Of a stretch of DNA of 64,000 nt, positions 44,328 to 56,300 are shown piece by piece. The translations under genes and the position numbers were made by a program. This stretch comes from Parelaphostrongylus tenuis. Its lineage: Eukaryota > Nematoda > Chromadorea > Rhabditida > Metastrongylidae. A model generated the notes under the pieces. That model made no database searches, was not told where the DNA came from, and was given only the letters and a program-made list of their open reading frames with translations. Each line of letters begins with the position of its first letter. Positions within the stretch are counted from its first letter, which is position 1. The stretch spans positions 372,001 to 436,000 of the forward strand of contig JAHQIW010004633.1 in assembly GCA_019055375.1 (NCBI GenBank), read 5' to 3'.

Positions 44328-47300
44328 TCAGTGCAATTTTCTTATGATATCACGTAAGATATCCAGCGATTTGACCAACGCCTCAGCAAACTCCTTTGAA
44401 TCTCGATGTTTCTAAACAAATGGTTATTGATTGGTTGGATCGATAAGCAGAGAAAGAATCAATTGATAACGAAAAAGAGTTCAAATGCAGGAGTACAACC
44501 GCATTCGAGAGTCCATCGATTACCTTGTGACTAGAGATAACGGCACCCATTCGGGAGGACGACACGTTGTAGCCGATACCGAGACCATCCTCGACTACAG
44601 GACCAAAACCTGCAAGGAAAGGTTCAATTATATCAAAGATATCCTTGCATTCAAGCTAAAACTCAGGTTAACAAACCCCCAAGAATGATCGTATTTGTCG
44701 ATAGCGTACTCGTCGAAAGTACAAAATGTTCCATACGGAGAAATCCAGGATCCTGCAAAGGTGGCAAATGAGTTTCCAGCGGGGAGGAATTCGTCTCTAA
44801 ACCCAAACCTCAAAAAGCAGTGGAGTTGGTTTGCCAAGTCGGTTAGCCGTGATTTTCAATCCAAGCATGTGTCGATCGAATCCTTGCCCTGTAAATAGAG
44901 TTCTTGGACAAGTAGTAACCTGAGGACTGAGGGGAGATAAGGAAAGAAAGATTAGATTGAAAGAGTCGAATTATTGCCACTTTAAACTGATATAATGTTA
45001 TAGCTATGATGATAGGAGAGCCGAGGTAATAAAGACTCACACATCCGCAACAATGCGCATTGATTTCGATGCATTTTCTTTTGGTGGCTTCTTTTTCTTC
45101 ATGGAGGCCTTCTGTCTTACTTTCCAAATCTAAATAGTTACTTCCTCCCTGAAGATGCACCGGGAGTCTCTTAGAAAAAGGCGGCAATAATCTAAATCTT
45201 ACAAATTTCGACGTCAGTTCAAGTCCAGTCAAACGTGAAAAGCAGATTGCTCAGTTTGATCTCACTTTCTTTCCGGTTCTTCAAATTGTCGCTAACAAAT
45301 TTCTCGATGTTCTAAGATAGTTCGGATAACCTTCTCATCACGGATGTTATGCCAAGCATCGCTCTATAAAAGCCCTGTTTCATATGAATTTAGGAAAGAA
45401 CGCAGGACTCGTATCGCAGAAAAAGTGATACCGGAACAAGACTCCGTTAGTGGAATTGTTAGCGCGCACTTAAGGGTAAGATGCGGGTTCGATTCCCATC
45501 TGAGGTCCACAGCCTTACATATCACTTAACACTATTGGTGATACACCTAAAAGAATTGAGTGGCAAGCAAAAATCCAATCTCACACGGGGTTGAACACAC
45601 GTTTCACCCATACCGAAGGCGCGCGCTACCACTAAACCACCAGAGAGGCCACGGTTTTGCCACCACCTTTTTTCAATATATTGCTGTCATATTTATCAGT
45701 CACCATCTTTCAACAGGCTCAGTCGAATAAGCACATACAGCACATACAACTTAAGTGGCTTTAATGCGACAATGAGCTTAGCCGACCAAATCTGTTAAAG
45801 GTTGGTGGCTGCTGATAATTATGACAGAAATATATCGAAAAGTAGTGGCAAAGAGGTGGCCTCGGCTGCGGCAGTGCTAGCGTGCGCTTCCGGTATGGAT
45901 GAAACGCTAGATCACCTGTCTCCTCAAGTCGAAATTTTTGCTTATACTGAATTCTCTTAAAATGAGTGGTCGGGCAAATGTGCCTCGGTGGTGTAGTGGT
46001 TAGAGCACGCGTCCCCGGATAAGATGAAACGGGGGTTCGATTCCCGTCTGAGGCCGCGTTTTTGCTCACCACTCAATTCTCTTAAGTATGAATTCTCTTA
46101 GATGTATGAGCGTCATTACACTGCAGAAAACCAGTGAAAACATAAGAAATCTTGAGAATGATCGGCTATATACCTAGAATAGGTTCTCTTTGGTTACTAG
46201 GGAGCAAATGAATACCCGACCTCATTCGCTGGAGAGGAGATTTTCATTGAAGTGTTGGTGATCATTCGGATCCTTAAATCTCTGGCTAGAGCTGGTAGTA
46301 TCCGGTTTGTCGAAACACCTTTCTGTAACGCTGTAAAATACAAAATAAAATTACGTTTCACACGGGCATATTTGTCGCCCGACAGAGCTCTATCTCAGAC
46401 TATTAGTAATCATTCAATGGCGTAAGTTCAAATGATTCCAATGCTGAGTTTATTCTCTGGGATACAGCTTCTCTGCAGTGCAGCGCGAAAAATAAGACTT
46501 TCGCATGAGCGAGCAAGTGGTCTTTGACCAATTCACGGACCACATAATGAGGCGACAAGATGAACTGACGCGTTGATCGATCGATTTCCGACCGGTCTTA
46601 TGATAGTGCGATCTTTGTTACTAAACTTAGAAACTGTTTCGCGCTTTGAAAGAAAAACTCCAGATAAAACGTATAGCTCTGCTACAAGAAGACTTCCAAA
46701 ACTTTTATTTTCCAATGAACACGGCCAAATAATCATCGTCGTGATAATTTCGATGGAATTCAAGAGGCCAGAACGTCCTAACTGCTTCTAATAGTGACTC
46801 ATTGACATGCAGATACTATGAGATCTTCTATAAAACGTTTAAATGCTCAAAAATCGATCGATCGTCGCGTCAGCAAGCCTTGCCGCTTCACCTAGCGCCC
46901 GTGAATTGGCCAAACTCAGAAAATAAATATAGCGTTTGAATAGCTAAAACTTACGCTATCGCAGTATTACTAATAGTCTAAAAATGGAGCTCTATCCAGC
47001 GAGAAATATGCGCATGTGGAACATAATTTTATTTTGAACTTTACAAAATTACAAAAGGATTTTTTCGAAAACTGACCAGGCTAAGCTCTAGCCAGAGATT
47101 TGAACTTTCGAATGATTACTAACCCTCCTATGACAAATTCGTTTTCGGCAAATGAGGTCAAATAATTTGTCCTCTTATAACCGAAAACAACCTTGTAACA
47201 TCACATCACTGCTAAAAACGATGATGCAGAGAAATTCTTGCTGATTCACAGAACTCCTCTTCTAAACGGAAGTCTCTCAAAAAGCCACAAAAAATGTTGC

Positions 47301-50300
47301 TGGGGAGCAGGGTTTAACAACATTTGCACAAAGAACCACAAATGAGGACACTATGACATTTTAAACATATCTCGTAATTATTATTTGACCAACATGCCAT
47401 GTGGCCTGTTAAAGGGGCTAGCCAAGGGCAATCGAGTGTACAACACTGTGTGTTCGAGGACAACTTCACCGCACATACAGTGTAAAATGTTCGTCGTTGC
47501 CTACTCTTAGTGTAAGGGATTGAGCGCCCCGAGAGGACTGGCTGGAGACGAAGGGTAACTGCCCGATTGGCGAGACCAAGATCGAAACACATGTGTCAGG
47601 CTCTACAAGGCAGCCATTTAACAGACCACATGACATGTTGGGTCAAAGAATATTCACGAGATATGTTGAAATTTGACCGTGGTCTTATAAAAACCCTCGA
47701 AAAGAAAGGCACGACATTTTCGTGTTTTATCCGGAGAGAATAATATAAAGACCGCTGATGATGAATAAGATATCCTTTCATTATTATTTGAGCCAACATG
47801 TCACGTGGTCTGGTAAGGGCTCTTGTACTGCCCGAGACACGTGTTTCGTCCTTACAGACTCATCAGCCGGGCAGAACCCGTCGTCTGTCGACTTTTTATA
47901 GTCAGTTCTCTCGGGAGCGTTCACTCCTTATAGAGAGTTGTCGACGACGTACGTTTTACTCTTTATGTCGGGCGAAATTTCCACCTAACACGGAGTGTTT
48001 TCGCACTCGATTGCTAGCTGGCTGCTATTTTTATCATATTATACCTTCCCTTCGAGTGCTTTATTAAGACCACGCTCAAATTTCAATATATCCTTTCATC
48101 ATTATTTAAGCGAACATGTCATGTGGTCTGTCAAATGAGCCAACAAGAGCAATCGAGTGTACAACACTGTGTGTTCGCGAATTATTTCACCGGACATACA
48201 GTGTAAAATGTTCGTCGTCGCCTACCCTTAGTATAGGGGAACTGAGCACCCCGAGAGGATTGGCTAAAGACAAAGGGTAACTGCCCGATTGACGAGACCG
48301 TCAAGGTCGAAACACGTGTGTTGGGCTCTATAAGTCAGCCATTTAACAGACCACATGACATGCGTGGCTCAAAAATTAGTACCTAGCATATTGAAATTTG
48401 AACTGTGGTCTTAAGAAAACACTCGAAAATAAAGGTATGATATTTTCGTATTTTATCCGGAAAGAATAATATAAAGACAACTGATGATGAATAAAATATT
48501 TGTAACTTTCTTCTCTTTCTCAAAAGAGAAAGGAGGCAAAGCAAAAGTGCGCATTGGTTTCAATGCAGTTCACATCCAACAGAGATCATGCGGCAGACAC
48601 CAAAAGTCACGCATTGTTGCGAATGTGTTAGTACCTATTTTGCATTCACTCCTGCTTTAACGACCTTACGATATATTTCCTTTGTTTTTCTATCTCATTT
48701 ATGAGATTTATAAATCTCCAAGAAAGCCTACCCATCGAAGCCTCCTTGACCAACTGCCCATGTGTCGTGGAACACTTCGATAGCAACTGTTCAACATTCT
48801 TTGAATTGCCTTCAAGTATGGCTAAAGTGGCCTCTTTAGTTGCAGCCGTTGCAGACCTGGAAAATAAGCTATACCACACAAATAATCTACTACCACATTG
48901 ATTTTCAAACTCTCCTAGTTTCATGTCTTGAAATCAAGTCTTAGAAGAACACGGGAGCGGAGCAGCGCAAAGGTTAGCGATGTGGAGAATTAAAGTGGGG
49001 CTAAGCGCTGGAACGATCTCCTCCTCCGACGCTCTCTTGTAATGAGTCACTCAACGGACGATTTAGGGAACGCCTTAGCTCGTCTGCCTCCAAGATTGCA
49101 AAGAGAATTCTCTCGATCAGCATTCTACGACTTTTACAAGAACGAAATCTTTGAGGAGTGGCCGGAGCAAGACGCGAAATCTTGAATCGGAAACATTTGC
49201 AGAGGACAAATCCGAGGAAAGGAATCGAATGCAAGAAGTGCTGGGATGTTCACAGTAGATTGTGGTAAAGGGCCATTTAAGTTGTATAAATATCTAAAGG
49301 AAACATACAGCGATGTGACTGGCGAATGTAGCGATGTATCCGAGGATATAGAAAGGTTTCATGCTCACCTGATCGTAAAATCACCTTACAGCCTAAGTAA
49401 GAAAGCCCTACATAGAATGAATACGGATTTCTTTTGGGTTCTACATATCCAATTTGGTATGAATCTTTTCACAATAGCAACTTTTACATGCGGCTGAGCT
49501 TCTCTGATAAAACAACTCTTCAATAAACAGAAGGTATCACGCTAAGTTAGTTACTCACATGGGTACTCGCACGGCCCGTCTTCACTTATAGTGCTCGCCC
49601 AGCACACGGAAACTATGCTGATTTAGCTGATTTGTACTCTGGAGTCCCGAGGTAAGCATAGCCGGGGTTTCCTAATCTTGCCACCACATTACAGCTTTCG
49701 TCAGTTCTTGTAAATCAGAAGGATATTACCACCTTGCGACTAGTGATTACCAAGACTGTGGCCATTCCTAATAAGGTTTGCTCTTAGTTGGAATTCCAAG
49801 TGGGAAGGTCGAACACCTACCCAGCTTGGGTGGCCCGTTGGGTGGTGGGAAGGGGGGTTGACTCTTTGCTGTATTTTGTAGTCCAACACCCGCGAAAACC
49901 TCCTAGCCACGATGAGGCGGTTAACCATTTGGGAAGCATGCTAACATATCCGTGTGAGTGAATCGAAAGACCGATCCTCACCAAATTTCAGCATGAAAAA
50001 TGGAAAAGTGTTTCATGAGAAGTCGTTCTTCCATATAAAGTTTGCGCGAGGTTGGTATCTTCTTCAAAATTAGTGGCTAACGTTTTGAGGATTTCGCCTT
50101 CCTCGGAGCCGACAAACTAATCATACGGGAAAGGTTAACGATGACTTGTTACGCACTATCTAATGACTATTCACAGTGCGTGACATCAGACCGGTGACCC
50201 TCTCCCATATGTGTAGTTTGGCGGCTCTTAGGAAGGCAAAGTCACCAAAACGTTAGCTATTGTCTTGAAAAAGATACCAACCATCTGCAAGCTTTACAGA

Positions 50301-53300
50301 TAAGAATGGACAGCTCGTAGCAGTTGAGGTAAACACTCGTGGTAAGCTCAAATCATTGTCATTCATAAATAGTAAAAGCACTAACCGCATGCACTCTGTC
50401 CGTCCCTTCAGAAATGCTGCGGTTGAACACGATTCATATGTGGGAACAGTCTGCTTGTATAGGGAGTAGAATGCCATCTAGATGAGTAATAAATCAAGGA
50501 GTCAACTCTAGCTAAAACACGGCTTGAAATTGATACGAGGAATATCTCATGAATTGTTATTATATTCTTCTATAAATTTGCGCTGTGTTGGCATATTACC
50601 TTAAAACTGAGTAACTAAACGTTTCGGCAATTTTTCCCGTCTCAAAGCCTAGCCGGAATATATCATGTCAAGTCTAGTTTTCCAATTAAAGTTCCGTATA
50701 TGAAGCGGAAACCTACTAAAGAATCAATCCAAATGTCTAGCTGCTACATAGAAATGAAGCCGTTTTGAGGACAATACACTAACTTCGCGCAGGCTTTACA
50801 TAAAAAAGGATAGTTCGTGAGATACTTGCCATCTGAGTGTCTTTTATGCGGCATATAGTAGACTGAAAGAAAGCGCATAGACGATGACCAATAGACATTG
50901 ATCTCTCGAAAATTCTTCTATGCGACCCAAAATCGTTTCTTACGTTTTCTGCTAAGGTTATGGAGGCTTTTGACTGAATGATTTGCGAATCAATTTGACC
51001 TTTCCAAGCTCTGAAGATGGCGAACCTCGCCGAAACGTAAGCCACCACCATTATTGTGCTATTTATGCTGCACTACTAGACTTCATTGTTGTATTGCATC
51101 ACTTATATTCAATAAGTACTAATTTCAACACCTCGGAACCGCTCACAGGAAAAACTAATGATCTCCCACCTGAATGGCCAGCTGCATCATCGAGTCCGGT
51201 GACATCTTGGACTTTTTGATCACTTCTTTATTCATATCGGTGTACTCCATCGTTGCAAAACTCAGTCCACTATTTCTGGCAACATGGTCCTTTTGTGCAT
51301 TCGCTATTCGCGATCGTAAAGAGTCAGTCAGAGAAAATTCTACAAAGGAAACAATTGCCATCTGCGTGCCATTTTATGGGCACAAAGTACAGTGGAAGAA
51401 AGCGTATATATTCATTCTGGACGACGGGTCGTACAGAATGAATCAAATGAATAATTATTTATTCAGAAATCATTTTAGAGCATTTCCTCGCTGTGTCTCA
51501 AATAGCAATTAATCTTCATCTCAAGAAATTTTCCGAATTAACCGTTCGAGAAACAGCGTTGATGCGAAGGAGGCGTCGTGTCGTCGCTTGCGTGATAGCC
51601 AAACAGGCGGCATCTGCATATCTGTACATGTATGTCCGACTGTATGCCTGCTTTCCCACAAGACGCGACGCCGCCATTACAGTAGCTGAGTGAGAATTGA
51701 TGTCGTGCGGTGAGCACCAAAAAGACCCCCACGACCCCAAAGTGATATAGTGGAAAACACTTGTAGCTGGTCACGCTACAAAATAACAGGAAAAGAAAGG
51801 AAAGCGCGCTGACCTATTTCTTTTACCATGGCGGTATTCGCAGGTTGAGCTTCGGTATCGGGTGTAACGAAGTGGTGAGTGTTGGTATCCCTTGAATAAG
51901 AAATTCTCAAAGAGATTCATAAAATGTAAAATATGATGAGAAAACATACTTGTACGACTCTTCCATTAGACGTAAAACTGCAACTCCATCACCCCAAGAG
52001 TGCTCAAAATTAATAGCAGCTTGACCATTGCCTACAAAACACTGTCAAGTCGAAAATATATTTATGACAGCCCAGAAGAAAGATGTATTACGTCGTCAGA
52101 TAAGTTTTGGCACTATAGCCATGAACGTCAATTTTACTAGCCAGCAGTGATTAAAATTGTATGATTTTAATATCGTTCGATTGGGCAATTTCCTACGAAC
52201 ATTTTGTTGGATAACTCGCCTATATTTGCTCTAAAATGGAGCTGTCGTGGGGAAAAATTCGCCTGCTACTTGCGCACGCATGGGGCGCGGGGGAAAATGC
52301 TAGTGAAGCGGGGCGCAAGATTAATGAAGCTTGGAGCGATGAAACGGTTGCCGAACGGACGGCTAGGAAGTGGTTCGCGAAGTCCAAAGCGGAAGAGAAC
52401 AGTCTGAAGGATCGATCGCGTTCGGCCGTCCACAGGAAGCTCTATTAATCTTGCGCAACGCTACACTAACGTTTTCCCCTAAGCACCATTTGTGGATGAA
52501 TAGCAAGCGAATTTGCTCCCTCTACAGCTCTATCGCAAAGCAAATATGGATAAGCTGTATACCAAAATGTCCGCAAGAAAATGCGCAATTGAACGATACC
52601 AAAATTATTCAATTTTAATTACTTATGGTTAATATGTTAGGTGCATATTACTTTAGTGCCAGAACTTATGGACCTAATAATTCTCGAGGAACTCCTGAAG
52701 CAAGAATACCCACTGGGTTACTCTTGCAGACAAAAGCAAAAAACGGTAGTATTAGTGGCGCCGTCGAGTCACTCGACGACCAAAGAGCTAGCAGGTGATA
52801 GACTTTTTACATTAGTAAGGTTTGGGGTGGACAGTGCAGTGGCAATGATGCTTGATACAAGTCCGATCCTAGTTCGTCTACACAACGTCTTAACAGGCCT
52901 CTCATCCGTGCGGGGATTAGAAATTGGTCTCTGACGCTTGGCTATGCTTCATTCGAAAACGATGAAAAAACCATACGAAGTTTATCCCAGCAGGCTCGAC
53001 CAAGCAAGAAGCCCCGTAGTTACGAAGACTTTTAGTCAGATGAGATTGAGGGCCGCTAAGATTGAAAACTTGCCGTCCACTATGAGCTGAAAACATTTGT
53101 CAAACCAACGGTTGCTCGCGTCGTCTCCGATTAGAAGAGATTGGACAAGCCTAAATAAGAGCAATGTACGATAAAATATATATTAATACGAAAGTGATAC
53201 TCGCCTCCCAGATGGTCTACCGCCTCATCGTGGCTGGGAGGTGTTCCAGGGTGTCGGACGGTGAAGTACAGGGGGAGGAGAGTGCTTAGTACTCCAGCTG

Positions 53301-56300
53301 GGCCACCCAAGCTTACATGTGCTCTAACGTTTCCACCCGGAAAACCCAGCTAAGAGTGAGGCGCACCAGGAATAACCTCCGTCTCAATAGCTACTCCTCG
53401 CAAGGTGGTGATCTCTGTCTGATCCACAAGGGCCGGTAACTGCACAGATGTGCTGACGACCTGAGGAAGCCCCAGCTATGCGGTATTTACCGGTTATAGA
53501 GAAACGAATGTAGATTCAACCTCATTCGCTCTACAAGAATTTTTCATAGGAATGTTAGTAATCATCCGAAAGCTTGCATCTCTGGCTAGCGCATCACGTG
53601 ACCAGTTTTCAAAACACCCTTTTTCATAACACTGTAAAATCCAGAGTGAAATTACGTTTCACACGACGTGTTTTTTCCTCTTATCTCGCTTCTATTTCGC
53701 TAGAGAAAACTCTTTCCTTAGAGCGTCACTACTCTTTCGATAGCACAAGCTTCGAAGAGCTCAAAAATATGTTTGCCTTTTCGAAAACCTCTTTTGATAG
53801 CGTTGCAGGAGGAAGAAAACATTCGTGTTTTATACCACGACGGACAGAGCTCTTTCTTTAGACTAGTAGTGATCAATTGACAGCGTGAGTTCCAATGATT
53901 CCATGATGTGAATCTTTTCTGGAGAAATCGTTTCAATGCAGTGTAGCATGGAAAATATGATCGAGTCACACATAGTCGGTAAGCTTGCTTACCGGCTATT
54001 CCACGGCTTGCTTACCGGCCTTGAAGCGGGGCGATAGATCGATGACCTGACAGGTTCGACAGGGGGTGGAAGTTACTTTTCAACGAGGAATTTTTCCACT
54101 GCTTTGAAAAAACTCCTTGTAAAACAACTGAGTCAGATACTACGAGATTTCTTCTAAACGTTCATGTGCTTCTCGTGCTTCCACCGAATTGTACGCGTGA
54201 TAAAAATGAGGGCGCGCTGCCGGTCTAAAACACAACTTTATTTAAAATTTTACAGCGTTATAAGGGGCGTTTCTAAAAACCGACCATGTAGCGTTGTAGC
54301 CACAGATTTAAGCCTTGGAGTTATTACTAACACTGCTATGAAAAATTTTTGCACAGCGAATGAGGTCGAATATTTATTTGTTCTCTTATAACCGAAAATT
54401 ACCGTTAGGCTTACCTTGGAGTTCTAGGAAACAAAAGAACTAAACTAGCAAAGTGAAACAGTTTCACTGCGCTGAGATCGCACTATCAGTGAAGACGAGC
54501 CGCCCAAGTATACAAATAAGCTCGTAGACAAGTAGTGAAACGTTATACTAAGCCCGAACGTTAATGATGATGGAAGTCTTTTATAAAAAATATTACCAAC
54601 CAGTTTCAATGAGAAACTTCAGCTTAACAAGCCGACAAGACTACACAAAGAAAAGTGAAAAGCAGAGCAAAATCGACTGTACAATAGAGAATAACTCACC
54701 TTATAGGATCGTGAGATTTCAAATCGTCTAAACAAAGAGTGAACAAAGCCCCATCAATCATACGAAGTTTGTCCGCATTGCCAGCTTCCAGCAATTCTTG
54801 ACGAACCTCTGCCCATGCGTCTCGTTCCAGACTTGTGAGTGAACCTTAAAAAGCCTTTTGATGAAATAGAAGACCGACTCTCCCGGATCCTCGTCATGGA
54901 AAATGTGAACTTTCTCAAAAACGGTGCCTCTTAAAGGTAGGCAAGGTCGCCAAAACGCCAGCTATCGATTTAGAACAAGATATATCAACATCGGGAAGGC
55001 TCAAATAAGAAAAAACAGGCGCCGATAGGGCCACTGGTTAGCACGCGCCCATGGAAAGAGTAAAATGCGGGTTCGATTTCCGTCCAACGTCAAAGTTTTG
55101 CACATCAGTCGACATTACTGGGTATACCATAACGTGGCTGCGATTATATGAAAAAATCCTTGTCTACCGCACAAGAAAGAAGAGTTCGTGGGATAGTTCC
55201 CCTTTCCTCAACTACAGCCATTATTAAAAAAGAAGAATAAAGCTCTCAGTGATGACCGAACTTGGAGGAATGCACCCTGCATTCGCCTATATCAAGAATC
55301 GTTCGAGGTGACTGAATACATAGCCGGTCTTTGCAGTACCTCACGGTGGTCTACCGATATATCAAGCTAGCGTTTCTATGCTCCCAGACAAGTCTCGTAC
55401 AAATTCAACGACCCGGAGTGACAGACTCGGTGAGCCTTGAGCGTAGGATCGAACCATCGACCACGTGTGTGTCGAAAAGCACCTCCGACCACTGCGTCAC
55501 ACCCGCTACATGAACATTGTAAACGTTACGAAATGCTTCGTTGCTTCATGAACACTCCACTGGAACAGCCAGCTCGAAGCTCTAGGAAGACTTCTCGAGA
55601 ATTTTCTCACATATTGAGTTAGGGGTGGTCTGCGCCGAACACGAGGTCAATGGTTCAATCTCGCACTCATGGCTCACCAAGCCATCCATCCTTCTGGGGC
55701 CGGTAAATTGGTACCAGACTGGTTGTCTCAGACTTGTCTCGGAGTATAAGCAGCACTGACTTGGTTCAACGAGGCGCCACTGCGAGCTACTGTAAAGGCC
55801 AAATATGTATTCAGTCACTTTGAACGAAGTTAGAAATTGTAGACAAATGCATGACGCATTCTTCAGGGATTGATCAACGCCGGGAGCTTTATCCTTTTTA
55901 TCCTTTATTCTGCTCAAAGAGCTTAAGGCTACCAGAAATTCGATTGAAAAAACGCCTACTCCCAAAAGTTGTCCTGAAATGTAATGAATGAGTTCTCACC
56001 TACACACTTGTTGCCCTCTTGTTGCTTTCCAGTTTTCAGAATATGAGCTAGAGAGTTGTGAACATCAGTGGCAGGAAGGATATTGCCTACAATTTTACAA
56101 AGCTCGACCAATACTTGGTTATAAATCACTGTGACGAAGGAAATATATTAACGAACATTGAGTGGAACCCAAAAATCTAACTCAGGTGGGAGTTGGACCC
56201 AAGTTTCACCACGTGCTCGAACCCAGAGGGCGTTTGTGGTGCACTTACGCGCCCACGGCTCAACTCCCGCCTAGGCTTAAATTTTTGCGCACCACTCAAT

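Larger units (their letters stand above)
47375..48500. mobile_element. Retrozyme-like block: direct repeats with alternating hammerheads
   Basis: Two approximately 410-bp units in direct orientation (47375-47785 and 48090-48500) flank a related unit in opposite orientation (47778-48089). Units share ATTATTTGAGCCAACATGTC, AATCGAGTGTACAACACTG, ACATACAGTGTAAAATGTTC and AATAATATAAAGAC. Each has one hammerhead motif: 47560-47606 (plus), 47828-47874 (minus), 48281-48327 (plus). No ORF. Repeats of a few hundred bp with short-stem-III type I hammerheads match the published description of retrozymes, non-autonomous retroelements using ribozymes to process circular RNAs. Confidence 0.7.

Noticed and set aside
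44843..45232. Minus ORF with a Lys/Glu-rich segment ([20 protein letters not shown]) inside the long cpt-2 intron
   Set aside because: cpt-2 exons 48856-48732 and 44888-44809 join in phase without it and match the CPT2 family across the join (ASMG|QGFDRH).
49001..49250. Plus frame with [22 protein letters not shown] and an overlapping minus ORF, possibly retroelement
   Set aside because: Too short and no diagnostic reverse transcriptase, protease or integrase motif; left unassigned.
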